A DNA stretch of 64,000 bases. It comes from Hyperoplus lanceolatus. Taxonomy: Eukaryota > Chordata > Actinopteri > Uranoscopiformes > Ammodytidae. Of this stretch, positions 48,395 through 59,468 are shown one piece after another. The DNA lies in the NCBI GenBank assembly GCA_026929865.2, contig CM049416.1:10016001-10080000 (forward strand), read 5' to 3'. Under the pieces are notes generated by a model. That model ran no database searches. It saw only the letters and a list, made by a program, of their open reading frames with translations, and had not been told where the DNA came from. The translations under genes and the position numbers were made by a program. Positions within the stretch are counted from its first letter, which is position 1, and every line of letters starts with the position of its first letter.

Positions 48395-48551
48395 TTAGAG
48401 TGATGTAGACGGTTGAATATTTTTTAATTAAAAGATTTATCTGTTTACCTGGCGCAAAAGAAAAAAACTAGCATCAGTAACGACTTTGGCGGAAATTAAA
48501 TTCTACATATTGGTATCGGCTGACAAATTTGCAATCGGTGGGTGCACCCTG

Positions 48552-49154
48552 GTTGCATACCATTAAGGCTAAGTCCTTGTTGCATTGTGACTCTGGCCCA
48601 GGCGTTTACTGCAAGTATTTGCATCATTAGTTGTACTGAAAAACTAAATATACGTCTATTTATTTTTCTACCTAACACTGATAGCAAATAATGTAGAAAT
48701 GTCAAATGAATATATAGTAGAAAAAAATCGTCTTGTAATTGTCTTAAACTGCTCCAACCAAAGGCATGGTTGATAAAATATCTGAACTGAGTTTACTTGA
48801 GGTAAAAACAGGCAACAATAAAAACCAGGCATGTAGGGGATATGTCAAACTGTTCCAAAAGGGAATCAGGCAAAAGGCAGGGTCCAAAAAGCAGGCAGAA
48901 CTAGAAACCCAAGGCAGGTAGAGACAATCTTGGATCCTGAAGGCAGAAGCAAACTGGACGATCTGGTGGGGAATGATTGGAAGTGAGTTGTCCAACGGTT
49001 TTGCTCTGTGCGCCCACGTCCGTCAACACCCACCGGCTCCGTTTTCAAAGCAGGCACGCTGAACAGTTGGAGTCGCGAGACAGAGGAGTTCCCGCGGTAA
49101 TAAAAGTGACGGGCGATCGCTCTTGATAATATGATTCTCCTATATGGTATTTAC
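48552..49154. other. Unassigned repeat-like sequence
   Basis: Around 48840-48980, sequence such as GGCAGGTAGAGACAATC and GATCTGGTGGGGAATGATTG loosely resembles 57340-57450. It may be part of an old interspersed element, possibly retroviral-like, into which the following hAT elements inserted. Too weak to define. Confidence 0.25.
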
Positions 49155-51217
49155 TAGGGCTGTCAAGCGATTAAAAAAATTGATCTAATTAATTACAGGT
49201 AGGGCTGGGCGATATGGCCAAAAATCAATATCTCGATATTTTTTTACTTTATCTCGATACACGATATATATCTCGATATATTTCAAATCTCCTCTAGAGC
49301 ACATCCTAAATGCTCAATTTAATTTATTTTTTGCATAACAACACACCAGTAATATGATTTAAATAGTCCTGCAAAATGTGTCTGCACTAACGATGCATTA
49401 GGCTACATGAAACAATATCTTGTTTATATTCTTTAGTGCTTTTTATTGGAACAATTTGAAACTTGCACATGGCAAAGAGTTTGCACATTGTATTGATTAT
49501 TCCACATCCTTCCACTCCCATACAATGGATCCAGCATTATTTTATTTGGAAACAGTTTTTTCCATCTTCTGTTAATCTGTAAACTGAGAACACTAATTAT
49601 GACTCATTACAACCACTTACTAATTGTTCATCACCACTAACCCCCTGAAGATAGCAGCCACACTTTAAATGCAGAACAGGTTTTGCTCCATAATAGTAGT
49701 ACAAAAGGCTCTAAAATGTATAATGGTTACTGTCGCTTTAAGAGCAGTTAAGTTTCGTTTTCTGCCTGTTAGTCCGAGAGAGAGATTCATGCGAGCGCAA
49801 ACAGGTGGCTCATTGTCCCTCTGTTACCTGCCTTATTATTTAATTCTCCTGTATTGAGTTCATGAAAATAAAACTGGAAGACAATCAGAGGATTGTAACA
49901 CAGATTGTCAAGCGCCCGCCTCCCACGTTCTTTCGCCTGTGTATCCACCAGCCTTCCTCTCATAAGGACCAGGGCAGGCAGTGCTGTGTACAGCGGCCGC
50001 TAATGCTGGCATGTGCGCCCGCCTCCCCCGGTCGTTTGCCTGTGTAGCCTTCTTCTCATAAGCATGGTCCTACAAAAACGGTCCATGCAATGAACGACGG
50101 CCACCATCGCCGTCATGCGTGCCCCCCTCCACCCGCTCGTTCGGCTGTCATAAGAGCACAAGAGCCCTCGTCTTTTTTTCTCCCTATCTCGTTGTTTTCA
50201 CATGGCGATAAAAGCATGGCACACAGGGCGCAGGCGCACTGCAGACTACGTCACAGGTGCGCGCTCAGGATACTCTGGTTGGGAGGGGTGAGTGAGTGAG
50301 TTGCCAATTCATGTGGGTCTGTGAGGCAGAGAGCCACAGGAAAGAGCGAGAGAAGCGAACACCAGCGAGTTTGCCGCTGGCGGCGGCGGCAGCAAAAAAA
50401 ACACATTACGTGCCAATTTGTATTCGATGGTCGCGATAGGGTCATTTTATACATCCCGAAGAGCACATCTCGCGATACATCGAATATATTCGATATATCG
50501 CCCAGCCCTAATTACAGGCTCTGTGATTAATTAATCTAAATTAATCGCATACTTATATGACACTTTTATACCTGTTTATAAACAGCTGTATAGCCTGCTA
50601 CAGTTTGTTTCTCTCTCTCTCGCGCGCACGCGCTTGCTCGCTCTCTGTCTCTCGTAACTTCTGTCTCCTCCCCTCAGCCAGCTTTATACATGAACTAGCG
50701 CAGAATTTTCTCAAAAAAACAAGCAGACTAAATGACGACTTTCCATCTCCCACAACAGACAGCGCTGCACTGCCACCATTTCGTAGCCTACTCATAGGCA
50801 AACATATTGAGACACACACACGGGGCGGGTGGTTTATGCGAGAAAGCTAGCAAACAAAATTTGAGGAAGATTAAGAGATAGGCCTACTGTTTTGAACCTA
50901 GCCTACATTGTTGCACCCACAAATCAATAATGCACAGACACTGCGGAGAATTAAGTAAGATGTCTTCCTACCTTCATGCTTATTTGCCGAAGCATCCCAT
51001 AAACCGTCCATAGAGCCCTCGAGTCAGCCCCTTTCCCCTGCTTCTCTCCTTATTCTCCCTTTTACCCGCGCGCCAGCTATAGGTGCAGCTCCGCACCACT
51101 TTTGCACCGGGTCAAAGGGCATTATAGAAGTGCGATTAATCTGCGTTAATTTTTTTAATCGCGTTAATTTTTCTGTGATTAATTAATCGAAATTAACGCG
51201 TTAATTTGACAGCCCTA
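49155..51217. mobile_element. hAT-like element, TAGGGCTGTCAA family, with nested hAT-like MITE
   Basis: The ends TAGGGCTGTCAAGCGATTAA and the inverted TTAATTTGACAGCCCTA are flanked by a perfect 8-bp duplication GTATTTAC (49147-49154 and 51218-51225). Subterminal ATTAATTAATC and AATTAACGCG motifs repeat. A second element occupies 49200-50510, leaving ~750 native bases and no transposase frame. Confidence 0.88.
49200..50510. mobile_element. hAT-like MITE, TAGGGCTGGGCGATA family, copy 1 (1311 bp)
   Basis: The ends TAGGGCTGGGCGATATGG and the inverted CGATATATCGCCCAGCCCTA are flanked by a perfect 8-bp duplication ATTACAGG (49192-49199 and 50511-50518). AT-rich subterminal TATCTCGATA repeats lie inside the left end. 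It sits only 45 bases inside the left end of its host element. Confidence 0.9.
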
Positions 51218-51801
51218 GTATTTACACAACAACGAACGCACGGAAGGTTATTGTTCCCATCCGAACAAGTAAAAGAACAGTGGACATGCTTGTATGTGTT
51301 TCTGTTTTGAGATTGTTTCCTGCAGTGAACACCGAGTGTCTTATTTTCAGAGGTGGGTCGTAAAGCGCTACATTTACTCCATTACAAATACTTGAGTAAC
51401 TTTTTGAATAAATTGTAATTTTAGGAGTAGTTTTATTGCAACATACTTTTACTTTTACTTGAGTAAATATTTGAAGAAAGAACAGTACTTTTACGCCGTT
51501 CCATTGGGCTACGTGACAGTCGTTACCTTATTTTTTTATATATTTTATTTATTACATGCGAGAGCTATTTCTCTCATGATTTCTCTCCCCGGGGACGTCT
51601 TCAGCCAACATCTCTATCACATGACTATTTCAACCAATAAAAAACACATTACAAAAGCTTGCCAATAAAATGCAGCCACTTCAGTCACATGACAAGTGTT
51701 GTCATGTTGTCATAGGGCTCAACCATGGACTCAACAATGTCCGCGGACTTTTTTAAAGGCTGCGGTTCCGCACCGATGTTGTGTCCGTGGCCGTGCCATG
51801 T

Positions 51802-52417
51802 TAGCCTGGTCTAACCAGACCATCGTACTTCATTTCATTTGTACAGAAGGTCTGGAACTGCTGTAATTGGCAAACGTTCACTCACTTGGAGGCGGGTGTC
51901 TGTCGAAGTTTAAAACTATTGGATCTGCCCAGTGCCACTCTGGATTAGCCAACCAATCGCATCACGTTTGGTCATCACGTGTGTCATGAGCCGGCTTTTG
52001 ACGGTGCGTTCCAGTTGGACATGGAACTCGGAAATTTCCGACTTCACTACATATTGTAGTCTATGAATCTACCGGTACCTGGCAACAGTAACTTGTTAGA
52101 GCCTAACGTTTAGTTATTTGGACGAGAAAGGTTTTAGGCGTCCTTACTTTCGCGAGCAGATGCACTGGAACACAGACAGGTCGGAACTCGGAACTACCAA
52201 GTCGGAAATCTCCTTCTTCCGAGTATAAAGGAACGCAGCATTCAACTGAAACTGGAGCTCGACTTCGACGTCATCGTTCTCAGCCACTCGCTCTGTTCGC
52301 TGATTGGACGATTGTAGATTCTCTGGAGAATCTGGGAAATGCGCTGTACACCCAGACTGACTACTGAAGGGAAAAAGAAATTTGGCCGGAAGTAGGCGGG
52401 CGGGCGGAGCCAGGCTA
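51802..52417 (-). mobile_element. Mutator-like MITE, copy 2 (616 bp, inverted)
   Basis: The same family as 23901-24498 in opposite orientation, TAGCCTGG to CCAGGCTA. It is flanked by GTGCCATGT and GTGCTATGT, a 9-bp duplication with one mismatch. It is clearly more diverged than copies 1 and 3, so it is probably an older insertion. Confidence 0.87.
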
Positions 52418-52936
52418 GTGCTATGTAGGTTAAACGCATATTTTACCGACTATCTGGGTGAGTCGAGAAAATGGAAGAAACCTCTGATTCCGAGGAGCAA
52501 TAGCCACACCCCTGGCCTCAAATACAAACTCACACACTCGCAAGCTCTCAATCTCTCAATCACACTAATTCACAAAATAACAATCACACAATCACAGTGA
52601 CACAGACTCCCACACACTCGCAATTACAGAGAAACTGTTCTTCTTTGACACATGTCCTGTTCTCCCTGTAGCCTACTCACTTCGCATGCCCCAGTCTGGC
52701 TGTGTGAGAGTCTGAGAGTGGTCTCTTTGTTCAGCCACTCTGTAGTTTCATATGTTAAGTGAGTGTGCCAGCAGGTTTTGATGTGTAACGAAGTTTAATT
52801 TTGTGTGTTTTATATTTTTGGGGCTAAACCCAACCTAGATAATTTTCTCAGGGCCAGTGACATATTGTAGGAATTTGTTTTAAAATGTGTATGTGCAAAA
52901 CAATTGCAACAGTGTTATAAGTGTATTGGTTTTAAT

Positions 52937-54449
52937 CAGTAGCGTACCGTGGGGTTTCAGTCAGGGCCTTCAGTAGCGAACTACAATCCCCCCCCCCCCC
53001 AAACACTGAGAAACGCACACGTCAGGTGCCGATACAGTCAACACAGCCACATACAAAATATAGGCTAAAAGTCGGCTATATATAGGCTAGTCTACACACT
53101 AATGCATAACATGAAGCGCTTGACTGTTGATCTTCAATAACCACAGAGCAGCGCACTGCACACACCACTGTTGTTTATCCCACACCAGATAGACTACTTC
53201 ACCATCACCATCAGCTATTTCATGTCACTCGACAACTGTTTGCAAACACATAACACGTTACAAAACAAGCATCCAGTTATTGTAATAGGGTTCACCGGAT
53301 GCTTGCGCAACTTCAACGGATTCAATTTAGTATAGCGACAATATTACCAGTGCGCCACATTCGCTTCAATAACAAAAATGAAACATGCAAGGAGGGTCTT
53401 TTATGCCGAATATTTTACAACAGTCAATCCAACCAGCATATTAAGAAGAAGTGTAGTTGAGAGTTGGTTCCCATATTATGCTTAGAAAGCGGCATCAACA
53501 ATGAAAAACCGCATCACCTACTGCCCAAGTCCCAGCAATATAGGCTAGAACGACCATAACAAACAAACAAAATGGTTTTAAAACCCCACAAAAAACGTTA
53601 TCTCTTCACAGATAGACACAGCCAAAAGTAACACTCACCCATCACTTGTAGAGGAAACCCATCCTCGGATCCTATAAGCCATTAAGGCTGTTAAAATCCG
53701 TGATGTGCCATGTTCCTTCACTGGTTTAAAAAGCAGACACGGCCAGCCACATACCGGTAACTTGTTCCGCTCGGTGCTAACTGTTAGCCAGTCATAGCGT
53801 CGTAGTTACAGTCAGTGAAGTGCTGCAAAAAAACGTTGTCAGCCCATCCAGCTTATATGTAGCATTCCTTTGGAAACTATATTTCATTTCATTTCATTTA
53901 ACTATGTTAAACAATCACCTTTAAATAGCCACGCTAGATCGGCAACGGGATGAGTAGGTTGTGTGAAAGCGATGGCCATAGTAGTTCACTCACACCACAA
54001 TGCTAATTGTCCCGCCGAAGTTTCAAACTTCGCTGATGACATCACGGGGGACTAGCGGCTGAGATATCGCTGGGCCCTGGGGGCGGGCTGTCACTACACA
54101 TCAGAATCTGATTGGCTGATGAGACCTGTCAGTCAAAGTTATCATCCAATAGGAGACGGCAGCTTCAATGAAAGGCTAGCAATATTTCTAGTGCAGGTCC
54201 TGCTGCTCCACATAGCTGTGATGCGTTTAGATGAGGATATGCCTGGGAAATCCAGCTCAGCCTCACAAAAAATAACTATGTTCCAAAAAAAATGTAATTA
54301 TTATTGTAACATACTTTTTTTTTTTATTAAATTCATACACATTTAAACACAAATTATTATAATTTTAAACAACAACAAAAAAAATATATTATTTGGATTT
54401 TGACAGGGCCAGCAGAGAAGGCCCTGCTGGCCCTGACGGCCCACCACTG
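52937..54449. mobile_element. Nested hAT-like element, CAGTRGCGTACC family (1513 bp)
   Basis: The left end CAGTAGCGTACCGTGGGG and the right end CCCACCACTG (reverse complement CAGTGGTGGGCCGTCAGGGC) form an imperfect inverted repeat, with CAGGGCC motifs inside both. A perfect 8-bp duplication GTTTTAAT flanks it (52929-52936 and 54450-54457). A C12-13 run lies near 52988-53000. No intact transposase. Confidence 0.87.
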
Positions 54450-54837
54450 GTTTTAATTAATATAGTTTTGGACAAGCCTAATTTATTATCATTTTATTTG
54501 AAGGGTGATGTATTTAATTTGGCAGATAATTAATTTATTATTTTTTGAGTTCAAGGGTTATTCATTTGATTTTTAAATACCTTATTTATGGTTTTATTTA
54601 AAATTATGTTATTTAACATATCTTTATTTGAACATTGCTGTTTTATATTATGTTCGTGTCTATTCTGTACCGTTTGTGTTGCTCTGTATATTTCAAAAAT
54701 AAATCCGGAGTAATTCAGTAGGCCTACTTGTACTCTTGAGTACTTGAGTAGTCTTTTCACTGCATACTTTTTTACTCTTACTTGAGTAATAATTTTTATG
54801 AGTACTTTTACTTCTACTTGAGTAATTATAATCTTAA

Positions 54838-56402
54838 CCCATTGATGACTATGGCAATCTAGGATGCATGTCCTTAATGCCTGAGGGTTTTCTGAAAAAA
54901 TAGTATGAATTGTAAAGTCTACCAAAACCTTAATATCTAAGCCTGTGTAGCACATAGAAACATGAAATAAAATACATTTAAAGTTTAAGGTTCACATGTT
55001 TTATTTAAACATGCTCCCTTAGCGCTTACAAACCAACACATTTTTCTAAAAATCGTCAAAATTAGATGGGGGAGAAAAAAATTAATAAATAATATAAAAT
55101 ATTTAAAAATAATGTGCTAAACGAGGTTATAATCCTGCTTCCTTTTAGCATGGATAGTAGTGACTGAGTGTGCAGTGGAGGGATAAAGATAGACAGATAT
55201 AGGAAGGAGAAGATAGCTTTATTTTATTATTTAGTTCAGTTATCACTGGCACCATAAATCCGACTTCCCAGTACAACTGGAACGCAGACTGACTCCTGCT
55301 GTCGGCAGCCGATCAGCTGGTCCAAACGGCTGTATACCACGGAGATGAAAACGAAACTGAAACTTAATTATCACCTGGCTGGGCTGAATTTGAGTTGGAG
55401 CAGCAAAATATTAGCCTGGCTCCGCCCGCCTACCTACTTCCGCCCAAATTTCATTTTCCCTTCAGTAGTCAGTCTGGTGGTGGGGCGTATTAGTGAGATT
55501 TTTCCGAACAGATTTCTGAGTATCCAATCAGCGAACAGAAGAAGTGGCTGAGAACGATGTGGGTCGAAGTCGCGTTCCAGTTTCAATTGAATGCTGCGTT
55601 CCCTTACGCTCGGAACTCGGAAACTTCCGACTTGTTAGTTCCGAGTTCCGACCTGTCTGTGTTCCAGTGCATCTGCTCGGGAAAGTATGGACGCCTACAA
55701 CCTTTCACATCCAAAAAACTAAACGTTAGGCTCTAGCAAGTTACCGTTGCCAGGTACCGGTAGATCCATAGACTACAATATGTAGTGAAGTCGGAAATTT
55801 CCGAGTTCCCTGAACGCACCGTCAACAGCCGGCTCACGACCAAACGTTATGCGATTGGTTGGATAATCCAGAGTGGCACTGCGCAGATCCAATAGTTTTA
55901 AACTTCAACAGACACCCGCCTCCAAGTGACTGAACGTTTGCCAATTACAGCACTTCCAGACCTTCTGTACAAATGAAATGAAGTACGATGGTCTGGTAGC
56001 GCCAGGCTAGCAAAATATAGCCTAAATTCATAAATATTGTTAATAAATAGATGCAATGTGTTGTGTGATTTTCGTCAGTAGCCTATAGTAGACCTTGATT
56101 CTGCGCTCCGAACGCCACTAACTGTTCTGTAATACACTATCGCCGACACAGCTGGCGTATTTTTTTTTATTATTATTTATTTATTAATTTTTTGATTGGC
56201 ATGATTTTTGGCAAACCACAAATTTTTTGGTTGGTCACGTGGTCTTAAAAATCAACAAAACCCACCTCATGTGTATTTGAACCAATGACGGTGCATTCTA
56301 TGTTGCGCACGCCATGAAAATTAGATAAAGTTACAATGCTGCACAACGCAGCATCAGGCAGGAGATACAATGTGGCATCGCGCAGCAGCTGTCATCAATG
56401 GG
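54838..56402 (+). mobile_element. piggyBac-like element, copy 2, interrupted by a Mutator-like MITE
   Basis: The same family and orientation as 46810-47761. CCCATTGATGAC and GTCATCAATGGG ends are flanked by TTAA (54834-54837 and 56403-56406). After removing the 598-bp MITE and one 9-bp duplication, its length is 958 bp, agreeing with 952 bp for copy 1. Confidence 0.88.
55412..56009 (+). mobile_element. Mutator-like MITE, copy 3 (598 bp)
   Basis: The same length as copy 1 and 7 substitutions from it by eye (about 99% identical). A perfect 9-bp duplication GCAAAATAT (55403-55411 and 56010-56018) flanks it. The undisturbed piggyBac-like copy 1 has a single GCAAAATAT at the matching place (about 47373-47381), so the insertion and its duplication are confirmed inside this window. 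Confidence 0.94.
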
Positions 56403-56469
56403 TTAAAGTAACTTACTTTTACTTGAGTACATTTTTTGGCTACTCTGCCCACCTCTGCTTATTTTGAAA

Positions 56470-56940
56470 ATGAACTGGAGGTTTTACTGTTTTGTCGGCG
56501 TCTGTGTTCCTGTCTATCTCGATGTGTTCTGTGCTAAATTGATCCGGCATCCAGCAAAAATAGAAGCAGTGCGTATTTCACCGGACAGCTGGAGCAGAGA
56601 GACGGTGGACGTGGTGGAAACTCACCCACTGACTAAAGTAAAAAATGACAGCTCCGCTGCCGTGCTGGAGCGGAGAAGGACCGGAGAGGCAGCCGGTGGA
56701 ATTCGGCCTTATGGACTCCATCCTGAAAAGTAGGTCCCATGTTGCCAGCCAGACCTCTGTCCTGGTACGCACTGAGCAGCTGGAGTATGGACTGGGATTT
56801 CATCCAGGTGCACTGACAGCAACTTACAGAGGTTCTGAAAGAAGATGATCTGCAATGCTGTCTCCATTTCCTGGTTCATACACTCCGTCTGCCCATTGGA
56901 CTGGGGGTGAGTTCTTCTCAGATAACATTCTACAACTGAC
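56470..56940 (-). mobile_element. Fossil Ty3/gypsy-like pol remnant (integrase region)
   Basis: On the minus strand the translated sequence around 56850-56925 includes HPQSNGQTECMNQEMETAL, a signature of the integrase of Ty3/gypsy LTR retrotransposons. Weaker integrase C-terminal similarity extends toward 56600. It is a short, broken, old fragment. LTRs were not identified with confidence. The Tol2-like hAT lies directly beside it and may have inserted into it. Confidence 0.6.
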
Positions 56941-57485
56941 AAAAATGACTATTTAACCATTAGAGGAAGACAGACTGATGACAGAGTCCAGGAAGATATG
57001 CAGATGAGCAGGACAACCACTTGGACCTTGATGTTGAGTGTGTGACAAACTGACAAACTCATATGCAGTCACACGGTGTGACAGTGGCAACTTCTGTTGC
57101 TATAGCTGGAGGACAGTTAATTCTAATTTATATCATATAGAGAAGGAGAATTCCCCGTACTTTTTTTTACTTTCTTCTACTTCTACTCATTGGCTTAGAT
57201 TTTACAGACCCTATGCATCCTCTCTGGTGGTCAAAAACCTTTAGCTTGGTGGTGAACAAATTCAGATGAGCATGTTGACAACTGTCTCTTCTACTTGGCA
57301 GTACCCCGATCCCTGGCTCTGCATCGAGATAAAGGTTGGGGAGCAAAGTCCAAAAGGCAAAACATAATAGGCAAAACCAAGGCAGACAGAGAAAAATGGC
57401 TAGAATGCTAAAGAGTAGCGCAATCGAGGATCTGGTTGGACATTATGGAAATGGGCCTGATGGAGAAGTGGGAACAGGTGTGCAG

Positions 57486-58201
57486 TAGAGCTGATCAATT
57501 AATCTATTTCAAAATCAAGTTGCAATTTGAAATAATGTATGAGAAAATTGCAAAGGCTGTGGTTTAGGATGTACATTATGTAGTCTGATCCAGGGTTTAA
57601 ACTGACAGGTAAATGGTTTACAAATTCATGCCATCCCCTAGTTTCACCATGCTCAACAATTAGAAGTGGCCCAAGGCAACTGAAGATATGCCCCACCAGT
57701 AATAAATACATAGAACGTACGGCAAACATTACAATACCGTATGTGGTGCATAAAAAGTAGCTTGAAGCAAAGTTGGACAAACAGGAGTATTTTGTCTTTG
57801 CGACACCAGATCTGCAACAAAATAAGGTATTGTGGAAGGCCTGTCGTGGAACAGTCTTCACATCAAGAGGCAAAAGCACTAGCTTATATCAGCACATGAA
57901 AAGCAGCACAGGCAGTCCTATGACAAGTATATGGCTGCAAGTCAAGTGATGTGTTGGCCAGTCTAATAAAAACAGCACTATTCCAGTGTCATTTTAAACT
58001 GTCGCTCTGTATGAAAGAGGCACACAAAGACACCATGCGGAAAGTAAAGCAACAAAACACTACATAGTTAGACATTTCTGTTAACACCATGACATAGTGA
58101 ATTTTTAACTGAAGCTTGAGATACACAATTAAATTGCAAATCAAATTACAATCACAAAATCTGTCAGAAAAATTGTGATTTCCCCAAATGTTTCAGCCCT
58201 A
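57486..58201 (+). mobile_element. hAT-like element with BED-finger relic (716 bp)
   Basis: The ends TAGAGCTGATCAATTAATC and the inverted AAATGTTTCAGCCCTA are flanked by a perfect 8-bp duplication GTGTGCAG (57478-57485 and 58202-58209). Around 57838-57910 a plus-strand frame reads KACRGTVFTSRGKSTSLYQH followed by MKSS. This matches the second half of a BED-type zinc finger as found at the start of hAT transposases. The rest of a transposase is absent, so it is a deletion derivative. Confidence 0.85.
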
Positions 58202-58499
58202 GTGTGCAGGTAACCCCATGATGTTAGGAGGTGATGGAAAATGGCCAAAACACAGCGGTTACTGCGGGAAAGATGGGAGTAACAGGATGTAAAATTACAG
58301 GAGATTTAATACTGCATGAATGAAACCCCGAATTTGATAGGACTAGTTTAGTGGAAGTCCAGTAGGCGTGCCTCAGATGGATCAGTGTCCAGATGTGCTA
58401 GTGAGAGCCATCCTCAGGCTCCTACTAATCTCTCAGTTGGAGAAGAGCAATAGGACAATAAGCCCTCCATGACTTCCAAGGGCCTTATGTAGGGCTGGG

Positions 58500-59460
58500 C
58501 GATATGGACCAAATCTTATATCACGATATAGGTAATTTTATATCACGATATGGATATATATCACAATATAGTATTTTTCCTTAAAATTCAATGCATTACA
58601 ATAACCGTACTGAACTTTAATCACATTAGATTATTTTCATCTTTTGCTTGGAACTTAAATTTCCATACAAAATACCACACCAGCCTGGCTTTAGTCAGTC
58701 AGCGCAAAATAAAAATGACAGCATCAACCAAAGAGCCTACATTTTCCTATTGATAGTAGCCTACATCAAAATAATGAAAGACTTGAATTTTCCTGCAGTA
58801 TATGCTCATCTTCATTTAAAAAAGCTGTCAAAATTAAGTAATGAGCAAATGTCTGGTACTACTTTAACTCCAGCGTCAACACAAATAATATTTTCAAGTT
58901 TGACATGTTTTAAAGTTACATAAAACCAGCCTTGCTGGCTGTCTCCAACAATAACAGCACGGGGGTGAAGCCCCGAGTAGGCTAAAGATGTCATTATTAG
59001 CCAGCTAGCTCACGAGAGCTAACCCATGTAGTTTGCGGCTTATAACAAGCCAACTCTGCGTCACGGCAACAGCACGCTGAAGCAGCAAGCAAGTTTCCTT
59101 TGCCTGATGACATTTTTGACTGTTAAAACCAGCTGCTCTGCCACCGTGACACGGAGTTGGTTTAACTGTAAAGTGACGGCGCACCGGAGCTAGACAGCTA
59201 GAGCAACAGATGAGGCTTCTTCTGTTGCGGGTTGAGAAGCTGTATTGCAGCCCAGACCTCTGCTGCAGAGCCCCCGTGTGGCGCGGCGGTGTAACTGCAG
59301 TGTAACTGTAGGGACTCGGAGGGACAGCTGCCTCCCGCTCCATCTATGCTCCCGCCACATGAACTTTTTTTCTCTGCGATATAAACGGTATGGCAAAATC
59401 TCTCCCGGTAGACACTTTCATATCGTCCACGATATGATATCGTCATATCGCCCAGCCCTA
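58500..59460. mobile_element. hAT-like MITE, TAGGGCTGGGCGATA family, copy 2 (961 bp)
   Basis: The ends TAGGGCTGGGCGATATGG and the inverted CATATCGCCCAGCCCTA are flanked by a perfect 8-bp duplication GCCTTATG (58492-58499 and 59461-59468). It shares termini and ATATCACGATA-type subterminal motifs with 49200-50510, but the interiors differ. Confidence 0.9.
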
Positions 59461-59468
59461 GCCTTATG

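Larger units (their letters stand above)
46640..48551. mobile_element. Old hAT-like element with two nested insertions
   Basis: The left end TAGGGCTGCACCAATG and the right end (reverse complement CAGGGTGCACCCACCGATTG) form a decayed inverted repeat, with ATCGGTATTGGCC-like and GGTATCGGCTGAC-like segments inside each end. No clear target duplication survives. Only ~340 bases are native; the rest is a piggyBac-like element and a Harbinger MITE. Confidence 0.5.
51348..56457. mobile_element. Tol2-like hAT element carrying four nested insertions
   Basis: The ends CAGAGGTGGG and CCCACCTCTG are perfect inverted repeats, flanked by a perfect 8-bp duplication CTTATTTT (51340-51347 and 56458-56465). 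Many ACTTGAGTA motifs lie near both ends (51401-51468, 54729-54825 and 56420-56430), a hallmark shared with the fish hAT element Tol2, whose end is CAGAGGTGTAAA. Inside are a Mutator-like MITE, a second hAT and a piggyBac-like element that itself holds a Mutator-like MITE. About 1.4 kb is native. No intact transposase is seen. Confidence 0.92.

Noticed and set aside
54551-54955. 134-codon minus-strand open frame
   Set aside because: It crosses the boundary between the Tol2-like hAT and the piggyBac-like element. Its repeated TQV-type residues are translations of the ACTTGAGTA terminal motif.
48885-57450. Possible pair of LTRs (about 48885-48975 and 57350-57440) bounding the transposon stack
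   Set aside because: The two tracts share only short words such as GATCTGGT and GGCAGACAGAG-like sequence. Not enough to call LTRs.
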